In this document: positions 12,676-23,525 of the stretch, piece after piece
Layout of the letters: the number at the start of each line of letters is the position of its first letter
Numbering within the stretch: position 1 is the first letter of the stretch
Assembly: GCF_037392515.1 (NCBI RefSeq)
Contig: NC_090280.1
Coordinates: 61,579,504-61,643,503, forward strand
DNA length: 64,000 nucleotides
Origin: Haliotis asinina
Lineage: Eukaryota; Mollusca; Gastropoda; Lepetellida; Haliotidae
Direction of reading: 5' to 3'
Made by a program: the position numbers and the translations under genes
Notes under the pieces: model-generated
What the model was told of the DNA's origin: nothing
What the model saw: the letters and a program-made list of their open reading frames with translations, nothing else
Database searches by the model: none

Positions 12676-13220
12676 ATAACATGTTTCTGTAAATAGATGT
12701 ATTTTAATGATTGGTAGTTTGAATTAGTAACTTGAATTGTTGGTGGCTGTGCCCTCAAAGGGGGTTGAAGTATTGTAAAATTATTGTCCTCCTGAGAGGG
12801 TACGTATGTCCACAAACATTCACAGTAAATTTAAGTCTCACAGGTTTTTAATCGTAGTATTCATGTTCTTTTAATTTTGGCTAACCTTTCGTACAATCGC
12901 CAGCAGCTGAGGGGATGATGTAAATCCAACTAGGGTCCATGTAGGTAGCAAAGGTACTGTAAGTCCCCATGGTCCCTAGTGTGGTGATCTACCTTCAGTT
13001 GTTGGCGATCTATAGTCTGTTTTTATATTGTATTGTCTAAATAGTGCTATTAGTTTTAACTTTCCATACTAGTTTTAATTAAAATTGTGATATTCTAGTT
13101 GTTTTACTGTCCTTCGTTGACAGATTTTTCCACATGTATATATTTAATTTAAATGTTCGCGTCACGATATGGCTGAGATATTGCCGATGTGACGTAAAAT
13201 ATTAACTCACTCACTCACTC
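12676..13220 (+). other. LINE 3' UTR and (ACTC)n tail
   Basis: About 545 bp of 3' UTR. Recognisable blocks are AGTCCCCATGGTCCCT, then TTGGCGATCTATAG, then TCACGATATGGCTGAGATATTGCCGATG, and the ACTC-repeat tail. Parts of it are found as truncated copies at 895, 2480, 19715, 26990, 34285, 35740, 35905, 37660, 48655 and 50795, so it is the most repeated LINE portion in the window. Confidence 0.85.
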
Positions 13221-13233
13221 ACTCTTTCAGTGT
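13221..13233. repeat. 3' target-site duplication of the LINE
   Basis: ACTCTTTCAGTGT lies directly after the ACTC-repeat tail. The boundary is ambiguous by a few bases because the tail itself is ACTC. Confidence 0.85.
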
Positions 13234-14261
13234 TGTCACAACCCTCTAGTGTACATTACACAACGCTGGGCACTTGAAAACCACGAATCTATTGGTATAC
13301 CACTAGACGCTGACCACATGAATACGTATAAACACCTCGTTGCAGGTACAGCAACATGCAGTGAACTTGGTCAAAGTACTGTGACTATGTCTTCCAGTCC
13401 ACCCAACGGTGACTTGGTACCTCGGTACCTCGTCAGGATAAAAAAGCCTCAATAACTCGATACGCCTAGTGGCTGCAAGGGATGTATACTCCCCAGGGAG
13501 TGGAAACCTATAGTACGACGTGCTGTTGATATTGACATCCAATGCTCAAGGGAACATACCAACACCTTGAACATGTACTAGTTGTGTGGACATTGAATAT
13601 CCAATATTAGTATGCTGCTAATAATAAAACGAACAGGTTTGGGGATGATAAACAACCTGTATTAGAAATAAACATGATATCTTTTCAAAACTGTGAGAAC
13701 TTCATTGTTAATTTACGACTGGCAACATTGGGAGATGTATTGGATCCAATCAATGTTGATAGGATGATAATGAATATTTTGAGAGTGCATCAGCACTAGC
13801 ACTGCCTTTTGACCATGTTTGGTTGTACAGTAATCGCCTCTGAAAGATTTTTGGTGTATGACGTGAACTTTGCCTGTGTACGATTTTCATATTCACACAA
13901 AAAGCCGACTCAGGAACAAACACTAAGAACTTTATGATCAAAACATGTAAGATTATTGTCAAATTAAATGGCCTACAGTGATTTAACGACCTTCCTTAAA
14001 GCCGTCAAGATCCAGAATGACACCCCCATGCACGTGCATGGGGCTACTGCTTCGTGCACGTTCATTCCATGCGTTGTGTTAATTGATGATACTGGTGATA
14101 AAAGACATGATGGTATGTTCATAAGATGTCTGTCTTTGAAAGGTTTGTTAACGCATATACTTCCAATCTAACCTGCAAATTCAGGTCCCTTACTTTTAAA
14201 AAGTATAGCATATGCTCTGAAGCTTGACTTATAAGGTTTCTTCAATATACACTGAGAACAA

Positions 14262-14355
14262 TGTATGAAGCCCATTTCTAGTGTCCCCCGCCGTGATATT
14301 GGTAAATTATTGCGAAACGGCCTAAAATTCAACTCACTCACTCACAAACTCACCC
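14262..14355 (+). mobile_element. SINE family A, 3' part
   Basis: It retains the ATGAAGCCCATTTCT and CCCCCGCCGTGATATTG blocks and a CACTCACTCAC tail. The tRNA-like head is missing. The duplicate is at 23431-23525, so this insertion predates the spacer duplication. Confidence 0.75.
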
Positions 14356-14997
14356 GTTTAAGCAGAGGGTCAAGCAGTTTCTGTCAACATTTTAAGAAGT
14401 CATATGTGTTCATCTTTGCGGATAATGTCTGCAGTTACCTATATTTAAAGGAAACACTTTTGCAACAAATAGTACAAGGTATCAGATATTTATACTCTTT
14501 GAAAACAAATATTCCAACCCTTCTGTTTTCAAAAGGGCTGAAGTTGAAATAAACGTTCATTGATTTAGATTCAAATGCCCCGGGCACATACACTCAAACA
14601 AAAATGAAAGAAAAGACAATATAATCGTAGTTTTATTTTTACATCTTTAAGTGGTTATCAAAAAATGAAAACGACCAAGTGAAATGACATGACTCTAACA
14701 TTATAGACCGTGAACTACTGTAAACGACAAGAGAAACACTGAATTGGTAACCATGGAGATCTACATCCTGACGTTTTGTGGTACCTACCTACGCAAACGT
14801 TGGATAAACCATAAATACACTCACCTTATCAACGTGGTCACCCATACCCAAACACTTGTATCGGAGTTTTTGGAATAGGAAACGTTATAGCTGGGCTTCA
14901 TTTCTAAATAGAGACTAATATTAGAGGAGATAAGACTCGATAGCTTGTATCAACAGATAGCCATGCCAGCCTTTACGAGTCATTGATCTTCAGCGAC

Positions 14998-15150
14998 CCA
15001 GGGATCGGATAGTCAGGCTCGCTTACTTGATTGACAAGCCATCTTATCCAGTTGCGTAGATCGATTCTCGTGTTGTTGACCACTGGTCAAGACTCCATTA
15101 TTTACGGACACATATACACCTGGAATATTGCTGAGTGAGGCGTTAAGTAA
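14998..15150 (+). mobile_element. SINE family B, diverged partial copy
   Basis: It has GGGATCGGATAGTCAGGCTC, GTAGATCGATTCTCGTG and TGGAATATTGCTGAGTGAGG blocks of family B. The ACTC tail is lost. The duplicate is at 24205-24360. Confidence 0.65.
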
Positions 15151-15253
15151 CATGTTAGGAATATGACCGGGGGAACACAAATTGAGAGTGGAAAGAAATG
15201 ATTAGGCTTGATCATCCACCAGAGCAAAATAGAAAATTACATGTGTGAACTGG

Positions 15254-15415
15254 GACGAAGGAGTGGCCTTTAGGTTAAAGCATTCGTTCGTCGCAACGAA
15301 AACCCGAGTGCGAATGTCAACATGGGTACAATGTACGGAGTCAATTTCCGCTGTCCTCAGCTGCCATCATGTTGGAATCTTGCTACCAGGGTCGTCAAAC
15401 TACACTCACGCACAT
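15254..15415 (+). mobile_element. SINE family A, diverged copy
   Basis: A worn tRNA-like head (GTGGCCTTTAGGTTAAAGC) is followed by the ATGGGTACAATGTA block and a CACTCACGCAC tail. The duplicate is at 24462-24624. Confidence 0.6.
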
Positions 15416-15789
15416 AAACGGACTACTGAAAATGAGTGTTGGCTTCAGGTATTGGTCAAAGGTGTAAACACGACCTTCCTTACTGGTGGCACCCAGCATT
15501 CACACAGTTTGCATACTCAGAAGTAGAAAATCGATTTTACCTGAAAATGTTGATTTTGATGACATTTCTTACAAGGATTAGAAATGCATCACCATCGCGC
15601 AACAGAAATCACCTTCCAGTTGGAAGTGTGCAGCAAAGAAAACTCACGATCTGGCAATGAAAATTCAGATTACTTTCAGAAATTGGCATACGTTTTCAAG
15701 TGGCTTGAAGGTGAAATCACTACGTCACGTCTTGACTCTGCGACACGGAACATCGCCATTGAAAGCATGCATGCTGGAGATTACTAGTC

Positions 15790-16040
15790 TTCTATTGCCA
15801 GACCTCTGAGTGTTCGTCTGAGCAAGATATCATGGCTTGCAGATCGTTGTAACCAAACAGGTATGACATATGACCGTCCCCGTAAGGAGAGACCTCGAGA
15901 TGCCACTGCAGCCGAAGATCAGTACATCCGGGTACTGCCGTTGCGTGATCGTACTGCCACTTGTGGGAGCACAGCAGCCAGGGTGCCTGGACATCGGATA
16001 ATATCTGGTCAAAATGAACGAAACATAGACAGTACCTACT
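15790..16040 (+). mobile_element. Tc1-like transposase fragment
   Basis: A frame at 15863-16045 reads with the D-R-P-R-x-x-R-P-R signature, then an E-D-Q-Y-I-R segment and an L-R-D-R segment. This is the N-terminal DNA-binding region of Tc1 transposases. The catalytic part and inverted repeats were not found. It lies inside the 670-bp stretch that spacer 2 lacks, which could be a deletion there. Old and inactive. Confidence 0.6.
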
Positions 16041-16769
16041 TCTGAACTGGTGTAAAATTTCATGCTCTAAAGTCTATTTGTCGACGAGTTATACATGTTT
16101 GAAAATACATCATTTTTGCAACATATTTCACGTCTAGGCGTTTCATTTTGGGGATAGTATATAGAGATAACCGTGAAAGCACGAAGCAAACATAGCAGAC
16201 ACTGATGTGAACGATAATACAGGTATGCCGGTCCGTTAGTCCCCAAGATGTGGATCTCGTTGGCATGTCATGAAAGCTACAACGAATCCAATATCCACTA
16301 TGTTTTCCAGGATTTGTTAGCACCATGCACCGGTCTATGAGAAAGCCTAAAGGATGCCACTACGTTTAACGCACTCACTGATAATACTGTGAAAACAACG
16401 GTCCGCTAACATGTGACAGACCCAGTCAAATTCTGAAACAACAGACTGCACTGCTATATTGGAAACGAAAAATACAAACAACACAAGTTACCTTAGTGGT
16501 ATTACGTGTTAACTGACGGACGTCCATTATAATTATTAGCAAGTGTTAAATACCATATTTAGAAAACGTGCTAATGTTATCAGAAACAACCAGAGACTTT
16601 ACTCAAGCCAAATAATGGGAAACGGTCACGGTTTAACAAAATATCACAAACAACATATTACACTTAAAATCTTGGTTAGTTTTAAATTTACCTTGAAAGA
16701 TGTGGAACTTACGTACGAATAAAGCCCAGAGTCAACCGTTTTACGAGGGTGTATTTTCTGTAAATTGTA

Positions 16770-17957
16770 CGAGGGTTGGCTGAAAAGTTCTCAGCCTGAG
16801 TGGTTTTTTCCCACCAGGTAGAGACAGGTGTTTGCCACCAATGAGGACAATCATTTAGTGAATCATAGACACAAGAACTACAAACGTACTAATAGTTTTA
16901 TCTCAACTACAGCTCTTTTGGTAAACCTACCCTCTGAAATCATCAGAAATGGACAAAACTGAATACAGGGCAGTCATCAAGTACTTGCAAAAGAAAGGGA
17001 AGTCCCCAACACAGATACATGCTGACATGGTCTCCACTCTAGGGGATGATGCTCCTTCATTTTCCAAAGTAAAGAAGTGGGCTGCAGAATTTAAGCGTGG
17101 CAGACAAAGCCTTGATGATGACCCACGCTCAGGAAGGCCTTCAACAGCAACCACTCCAGAAACTATCACGCGAGTGCTCGATATGTTGATGGATGATCGA
17201 TGATCGACGATTGACTACTCGACATATTGCTAGTGTAGACAGCAGAACAGAAACGTGTCAGGTTCCAGACGTCCCTTGACAATTTGCGTCGTTTTGAAGC
17301 AGATCCCGATGATTTTGTGGCACGATTTGTAACCATGGATGAGACCTGGATACATCACTTTCAACCAGAAACAAAACTACAGTCAAAACAGTGGAAGCAT
17401 CCTGATTCACCAGCTCCTTCAGCTGGAAAGGTGATGGCATCAGTCTTTTGGGATTCCAGGGGTATTCTGCTCATTGATTATCTTGAAAAAGGTCAAACTA
17501 TCAACGGCAGATACTATGCTGATCTACTGAGCCAGTTGCGAGAAGCAATCAAAGCCAAACGACGAGGGATGATCGCTAAAGGTGTCCTCTTCCACCAAGA
17601 CAATGCGCCTGTTCACAAATCAGTGGTGGCCATGTCAACAATCCGCGATTGTGGCTTTGAACTCATTGACCATCCTCCTTATTCACCTGATTTGGCTCCT
17701 TCTGACTTCCACCTGTTCCCCAAAATGAAAAAGGAACTCGCCGGTCGCCATTTTGCAAGTAATGATGACGTCATTTCCGCTGTGACTTTTTATAGGGTAG
17801 CTGAAGAAGATTTCTTCCTGACCGGGATTCGGGCCTTGCAGCATCGCTGGCAAACGTGTGTGAACTTGGAAGGAGACTATGTAGAAAAATAAATTACAAA
17901 CGTGGACTTTGTAACTTTTTTTCACAGTGAGGCTTAGAACTTTTCAGCCAACCCTCG
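16770..17957 (+). mobile_element. mariner element (DD34D), internally deleted
   Basis: Inverted repeats of about 28 bp begin CGAGGGTTGGCTGAAAAGTT at both ends, with one mismatch within the 28. A TA dinucleotide flanks each end (16768-16769 and 17958-17959), the mariner target. Spacer 2 has a single TA at the same place near 25320, so the insertion is younger than the spacer duplication. The transposase inside is broken, so this copy could only move if supplied in trans. Confidence 0.92.
16949..17892 (+). pseudogene. mariner transposase, deleted and frameshifted
   Basis: The first frame (16949-17203) covers the N-terminal helix-turn-helix, with W-A-A-E-F-K-R-G-R and D-D-D-P-R-S-G-R-P. After a small CGATGATC duplication, the frame breaks and about 40 residues of the second DNA-binding helix region appear deleted near 17236-17250. 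The second open stretch, to 17892, holds the catalytic domain: M-D-E-T-W, H-Q-D-N-A-P-V-H and the S-P-D-L-A-P-S-D motif. There are 34 residues between the second and third catalytic Asp, so it is of the DD34D class. All three Asp are present. Confidence 0.9.
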
Positions 17958-19007
17958 TATTACTGATTAAGTAATAATTATTATTTCGGTCACAATGTTT
18001 AAAGTTTCGAGTGATAATTATTATGCACATTTCGTATCATAAATGTTCAGTGTTATCAGTATTTTAGCGCGGGACTTTAAGGTAGTTCTCTTGAGTTCAA
18101 TCCCTTCCCATTATTGGCTTGGCATTTAAACATAAAATATGATGGGAAAATATGTTTATTTGTAAAACCATTTGTATTCCATTTGGCCCACGCAATACAT
18201 TTCGATGATCTCAAAAAGAAGTTGTCAACAGTTTACACTGCCTATGTGAAGTGAATTTTGCACGTATTAATACAGTGTAAACGTAAAGTAATTCAACAAC
18301 GCTTGAATTCGAATACGACATGAAAACATGCCTTCAGTATATATGGACTATATAAGAATCTTTGTTTTTCGAAATCCGGATCCCAGTCGCACTGAGATGT
18401 CACATCCGTATTTAGCTATTTTTGTAGGAATTTCATCAACCAGTACATTCGTAAGGCGCGAACGTACAATGTGAACATGAGCTTATAACTGACTTGGTTC
18501 CATGGTCGAAGATCGTGTTCCTCTTATTGCAGATGCTTTTCTTCATCCATATCAGTCAGAATTCAAAGCCATTACAAGGTCACTTGCGATGAAATCATTT
18601 ACTCTCATGACCCAGAAATAGGAGACAGGTGAGACGACCTCATTTGTTTCACATTTGGTTTCACAATTCAGGACAACGTAAACAGAACTGTAGGATTACT
18701 GTTCCAGCACCCACATCCCTTCATGCTATCATTTGTTAAACAGCTCTTGTTCTGAAGGTTTTGATCAAAACTGCAGCATTCAAAGTTTCTTTAAATCTTT
18801 CGAAAAGTTAACTTTTAGGCGAACACATGGATATTACTATTTGATAACTATTCAGAAACATATTCTCAACATACATGTATTGTTGTGCTTGCTATTGGTC
18901 ATTTTATAAGCTTTACAAACATAAAATGCTTATTTGTTTAATCCAGAGTCGTGTCTTTTTTGTAATGATAAAGGGGAGAAACTCTTGCTGAGATGTGGGT
19001 TTTGATT

Positions 19008-19081
19008 CAGTAGTCCGGACGATTCGCATTCCGGACGCATTTGCTGAAAACACAACCGTCCGGATTAACGAGGCTTCACTG
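19008..19081. mobile_element. Short pogo/Tigger-like element (MITE candidate)
   Basis: This 74-bp stretch begins CAGTAGTCCGGAC. Its other end, read in reverse, begins CAGTGAAGCCTCGTTAATCC, which resembles pogo/Tigger terminal repeats. TA target duplications are not obvious, so family and limits are tentative. The duplicate is at 26291-26364. Confidence 0.45.
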
Positions 19082-19284
19082 CACTAAGAATTGAGCAAAT
19101 AACATTTCTTATGGAAATAGAAAGAGCTAAATTCAATGGAATTCTTGAAAATGCCTGGTAAACAATCGACTATAAGAAAGTCACGAGCTGCTCCCTCGGG
19201 GCACATTGGCCCCAATCAATCGAATCACCGAGGCAAACCACCCAGTCTTGTCCAGCTGTCATGTTAAAAAAAGCAGTAGAATAC

Positions 19285-19445
19285 TTGTCGGAAGAGGCGA
19301 CGAAAGGGATCGGGTGGTCAGGCTTGCTTAATGCAGCTGGGTTGACACACGTCATCGGATGCCTGGATTATCTGGTCAAAAATTACAGGAAGCCGCCACA
19401 TATCTGAAATTGATACTGTGACGTACACCTAAGCCTACTCACTCC
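19285..19445 (+). mobile_element. SINE family B, worn copy
   Basis: The blocks GAAAGGGATCGGGTGGTCAG and GTTGACACACGTCATCGG are retained. The tail is degraded to CTACTCACTC. The duplicate is at 26560-26720. Confidence 0.6.
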
Positions 19446-19520
19446 TGCTGTGATGCAGCCGTACAATCAGTTGTTTCCTCTTGTAACATGATCCTGTGTT
19501 ATCTACCCTACTATTCTATT

Positions 19521-20294
19521 GCATCCACTGCAATAAAGAAGGTGTCTATTCATAAACGTGTTCCTCTTCATCATATCAGCTTCTAAATGTCACTTTAGGA
19601 AGGAATCCACACAAAGATGACAGAAATGTACAGCCGATAGATGTTACACCCTTATGAAGTGCCACACAGTATGCATGACGGTAAGAGAAGACAAAACAAG
19701 CCAAGGTACCATAAGTCCCCATGGTCCCTAGTATGGTGATCTACCTTCTGTTGTTGACGATCTATGGCCTGTTTTTATATTGTAGTGTCCAAATAGTGAT
19801 AATATTAGTTTTTAAGTTTCCATGCTAGTTTTTCTATGCTAACTGCGATAGTCTAGTGGTTTTACTGTCCTTCGTCGACAGGTTCTTCATAATATGCATA
19901 TATATTCCTTTTTATACCACGTATGTTCTCGTCACGATATGGCTGCAATATTGCCGACGTGACGTTAGATATTAACTCACTCACTCACTAACAAAACAAG
20001 GGATTATAAATGCCATCACAATGCATTAAACTGACCTGAACCACAAAAGCATGACACGAATAAAGTTATCCAACGGATATTGACAGTCGTATTTATTGGA
20101 ATCCTTTCATAAAATGTGCACGGTCCATTTTACACATCTTATTTGAAAAGCAAAATAATATATTGTGTTTATCCATCATTGCTGCAAATCAAAAGATCAA
20201 ACTTACAAATAGCAACTCAACTGGATGTCGAGTCTTCATTTATGGACCCACGTCCATCTCATTCATGTATACACACGTATGTAGACCTTAGTCG
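19521..20294. repeat. 3' flank of receptor gene 2 (array unit L2)
   Basis: Virtually identical to the 3' flank of gene 3 (26806-27576), but clearly different from that of gene 1 (4640-5093). Both L2 and L3 carry the same LINE 3'-UTR insertion. Confidence 0.85.
19715..19990 (+). mobile_element. LINE 3'-UTR insertion in L2
   Basis: About 280 bp of LINE 3' UTR ending in CTCACTCACT. It is flanked by ACAAAACAAG on both sides (19693-19702 and 19990-19999). The single-copy empty site is near 4825 in the gene-1 flank. Confidence 0.8.
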
Positions 20295-21365
20295 TCATGT
20301 TTGTATTAGAATTATCACTGTTCCACATACCACGATTCCAGTTATTGCAAACGTCCAAAACAAAATAGTTTCAATTCGTTTCCACAAGCAATTAATCTTC
20401 GTTTTGTTCCCATCCTCGGCAACATCTGGCTTGTTTCGGCTCAGCTTCAGAAGAACCACTGTACAGACAACTGACAGACCTGACAATACGAGTTGTCCTC
20501 CAATGAAAATCCCAAATACAGGCATTGTGAGGGAAATGGCAGGGATGCTACCAAAGATGTGGCTCAGCATGACGTAGTAGAAAAGCAACAGGGTCGTGGC
20601 CAATCCCACCTTCTCCCCACTCTCAGCCGGTAACAGGAACACAAAGGGATTCAAGCAAGAGGTCACAACTGAAGGTAAAACTATGCTTACTAAGTAATAT
20701 TCCCTTCGTCGACGGATGTTCAGAGTGATATCAGTATAGTTCTGTCGACCCAGATGTGTAACCAGGTTACTTTCTACGGAATTTATCTCCCATTGTCCAT
20801 TTTGTTTCGCAGTGGATCTGACATGAACTTGCGACTCAACAATATGTGCATGTTCGCTTCCATGTGTCCACAACCTAATGTTAAAAATACATGCTTGACT
20901 GTCAAATGGAAATCTTGTTGTGTCTATTGGACACTGGATATTTCCGGTATAGTCCGGAACCCATTTTACAGTCCCGTTGGATTTAATGTTAACAAGGGAA
21001 TTCTCCGCGGTCAGGTATCTGTTTGTCCTTATTGCTGACGGCATGGCCAATAGAGGAACCCATAACTGTCCATCTGGAACAAACGTTTCATGAATACCTG
21101 GGAATTCTGTCTCATTCCACGATAGGGTTTCATCCACCCACATAACGGTAAAATACATCCCTACTGACAGCATCTGATTCTTCTCATCCAAACCAAGAAG
21201 GGAGGTCAACGTCATGTTAACAGACACATTGACAGGTACGCCTACTCCTCCAGGCAGGACATTTTGGCTATAGTTGTAGAAAATATGTTGATGTAATGAT
21301 GTTTGCATGTTGCTTCCTTCAACACAGTAAAGACCACAATAAATTCCAACAATGAAAGGTAACAT
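20295..21365 (-). CDS. Cys-loop ligand-gated ion channel subunit, copy 2 (probable chimera)
   Basis: Intronless, 356 residues, with the same layout as copy 1: signal peptide, Cys-loop Cys145-Cys159, loop-B Trp166, Gly-Glu-Lys before M2 and four membrane segments. Possible N-glycosylation sites include Asn46, Asn50, Asn84 and Asn130. Residues 1-225 are close to copy 1, with about 16 differences that I counted by eye. Residues 226-356 are closer to copy 3, with three differences. The 3' flank is also copy-3 type and the 5' flank copy-1 type. This pattern fits unequal crossing-over inside the M1-coding region, between about 20643 and 20688. The frame is intact, so it is probably a working subunit. 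As in copy 1, loop C lacks the vicinal Cys pair. Confidence 0.9.
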   Translation of the reverse strand: MLPFIVGIYCGLYCVEGSNMQTSLHQHIFYNYSQNVLPGGVGVPVNVSVNMTLTSLLGLDEKNQMLSVGMYFTVMWVDETLSWNETEFPGIHETFVPDGQLWVPLLAMPSAIRTNRYLTAENSLVNIKSNGTVKWVPDYTGNIQCPIDTTRFPFDSQACIFNIRLWTHGSEHAHIVESQVHVRSTAKQNGQWEINSVESNLVTHLGRQNYTDITLNIRRRREYYLVSIVLPSVVTSCLNPFVFLLPAESGEKVGLATTLLLFYYVMLSHIFGSIPAISLTMPVFGIFIGGQLVLSGLSVVCTVVLLKLSRNKPDVAEDGNKTKINCLWKRIETILFWTFAITGIVVCGTVIILIQT

Positions 21366-22419
21366 GTTAATGTGTAGCGTCAGAAACTAATGTTGATAAA
21401 ATAACGCGTCAGATGCAAAAACTGACAGAATAAAATACTTTCGAATTATCTGAAGATTTGGCAGAAATGTATGCATGTATGTATATATATGTGTACATGT
21501 ATATGTGTATATTCTGGTTGCCAAGTCTACATTGATTTCAGACCACTACCACGTGATTTTGGAGGATTGAACACAGCATCGGTTTATTTGAATTGGAAAA
21601 TGGCTATACATCCACCACCCATTCGGAATATCAGGATTCATTTTGTTGAATGACGATCAAATACACATCTGTATATATAGACTGTTAGCTTAAAATGGAT
21701 GTTACTTACAAATGGGGAAATTTGAACCTCATCTAAGCACCCTATTGATTCCGATAACATCAGTATGTTTATCAAAGGTAGTATTCAATATTTGTTAATC
21801 ATAATGGATGTCCATAGCTACACACATATATGCAAAGCAGTCAGTGTGTGTTTTGATTTCCCTTGACATTATATTCCCAGGAAAGCAACGCCGTCTCTTA
21901 TTCATTTCGTCACAAGCTTTTATGCAAACAACCACATGCAGCTATGCACATGGTCATGTTCTCCCGCTTGTTTGCTTGTGACAGTGTAGAACCATCAAGT
22001 AAAATGTACATGTATGCCGATCATACAAGCTGTTTATGACACAAATAATGGTGTATTAATTAACCATTTCTTAGTTCCATAGAAATAATCACAGGTGTCC
22101 TCTGCTTGTAGCTGTGATACCTTATGAACAAGGAAATGATTTTGTTGCTTCTACTCTGCAAGTTCATAGAGGTTGTAACGTCAGTGTGTTTTTGAGATGA
22201 TGAACATCTTGCATCTTTTGGGTCACGTGGATTCGTACTTCGTTTAGCCTCTGTCACAACCCCAAACGAAAACGTTTGAATGATAAGGTTTCCTTAATAG
22301 ACACAGACGCTAAATGAGCTGGCTGAAGCTCCAGGCTAGTGATCCAGCGAGCTTGAAGTGTCGTGATCAAGCTCATCTGTGACCGGATGTAAGAGCCTTG
22401 GAGTCAACTTTGTGTGCAG

Positions 22420-22432
22420 ACTCTTTCAGTGT
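22420..22432. other. Empty target site of the LINE
   Basis: A single ACTCTTTCAGTGT in the context GTGTGCAG...TGTCACAACC, where spacer 1 carries the 6-kb LINE between two copies of this 13-mer. Confidence 0.9.
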
Positions 22433-23430
22433 TGTCACAACCTCTAGTGTACAGTACACAACGCTGGGCACTTAAAAACCACGAATCTATTGGTATACCA
22501 CTAGACGTTGGCCACATGAATACGTATAAACACCTCGTTGCAGGTACAGCAACATGCAGTGAACTTGGTCAAATACTGTGACTATGTATTCCAGTCCACC
22601 CAGCGGTGGAAAAAGCCTCAATAACTCGATACGCCTAGTGGCTGCAAGGGATGTATACTCCCCAGGGAGTGGAAACCTATAGTACGACGTGCTGTTGATA
22701 TTGACATTCAATGCTCAAGGGAACATAGCAACACCTTGAACATGTACTAGTTGTGTGGACATTGAATATCCAATATTAGTATACTGCTAATAATAAAACA
22801 AACAGGTTTGGAGATGGTAAACATCCTGTATTAGAAATAAACACGATATCTTTAAAAACTGTGAGACCTTCATTGTTAATTTACGACTGGCAACATTGGG
22901 AGATGTATTGGATCCAATCAATGTTGATAGGATGATAATGAACATTTTGAGAGTGCATCAGCACTAGCACTGCCTTTTGACTATGTTTGGTTGGACAGTA
23001 ATCGCCTCTGAAAGATTTTTGGTGTATGACGTGAACTTTGCCTGTGTACGATTTTCATATTCACACAAAAAGCCGGCTAAGGAACAAACACTAAGAACTT
23101 TATGATCAAAACATGTAAGATTATTGTCAAATTAAATGGCCTACAGTGATTTAACGACCTTCCTTAAAGCCGTCAAAATGCAGAATGACACCCCCATGCA
23201 CGTGCATGGGGCTACTGCTTCGTGCACGTTCATTCCATGCGTTGTGTTAATTGATGATACTGGTGATAAAAGACATGATGGTATGTTCATAAGATGTCTG
23301 TCTTTGAAAGGTTTGTTAACGCATATACTTCCAATCTAACCTGCAAATTCAGGTCCCTTACTTTTAAGAAGTATTGCATATGCTCTGAAGCTTGAATTAT
23401 AAGGTTTCTTCAATATACACTGAGAACAAT

Positions 23431-23525
23431 GTATGAAGCCCATTTCTAGTGTCCCCCGCCGTGTTATTGGTAAATTATTGCGAAACGGCCTAAAATTCAA
23501 CCCACTCACTCACAAACTCACTCGT
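23431..23525 (+). mobile_element. SINE family A, 3' part (duplicate)
   Basis: Counterpart of 14262-14355, carried along by the spacer duplication. Confidence 0.75.

Larger units (their letters stand above)
7230..13220 (+). mobile_element. Near-full-length LINE of the I/Nimb group, about 6 kb
   Basis: A non-LTR retrotransposon with a 5' UTR (from 7230), a gag-like ORF1, an ORF2 with apurinic endonuclease, reverse transcriptase and RNase H, and a 3' UTR ending in (ACTC)n. The RNase H domain after the RT places it in the I superfamily; Nimb elements are known from molluscs, but the clade call is inference. A 13-bp target-site duplication flanks it, and the matching empty site survives in the duplicated spacer 2. 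It is no longer active: I count about four lesions, namely one frameshift in ORF1, and two frameshifts and one internal deletion in ORF2. The 3' end resembles both SINE families here, so relatives of this element probably mobilise them. Confidence 0.9.
13234..16769. repeat. Spacer 1, middle segment
   Basis: Matches spacer 2 at 22433-25322 nearly base for base, apart from scattered indels. The largest is about 670 bp (15474-16146), present here but not in spacer 2. The spacer holds old SINE pieces and an 18-bp perfect palindrome at 14025-14042. A short frame at 13968-14171 (67 codons) is kept in both spacers, but I do not recognise it, and the conservation is no better than that of its surroundings. 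No gene is called. Confidence 0.8.
17958..19515. repeat. Spacer 1, right segment
   Basis: Duplicate of 25323-26805. It contains the pogo-like short element and a worn SINE, and no gene that I recognise. A block at about 18430-18540 is shortened in spacer 2. Confidence 0.8.

Noticed and set aside
13968-14171. 67-codon frame kept in both spacers (also 23136-23339)
   Set aside because: Conserved no better than the adjoining non-coding spacer, and no family is recognised.
20116-20577. 153-codon plus-strand frame, also at 27398-27859
   Set aside because: It overlaps the 3' end of the receptor genes in antisense and runs into the duplicated flank. Near-identity of the two copies reflects recent duplication, not selection.
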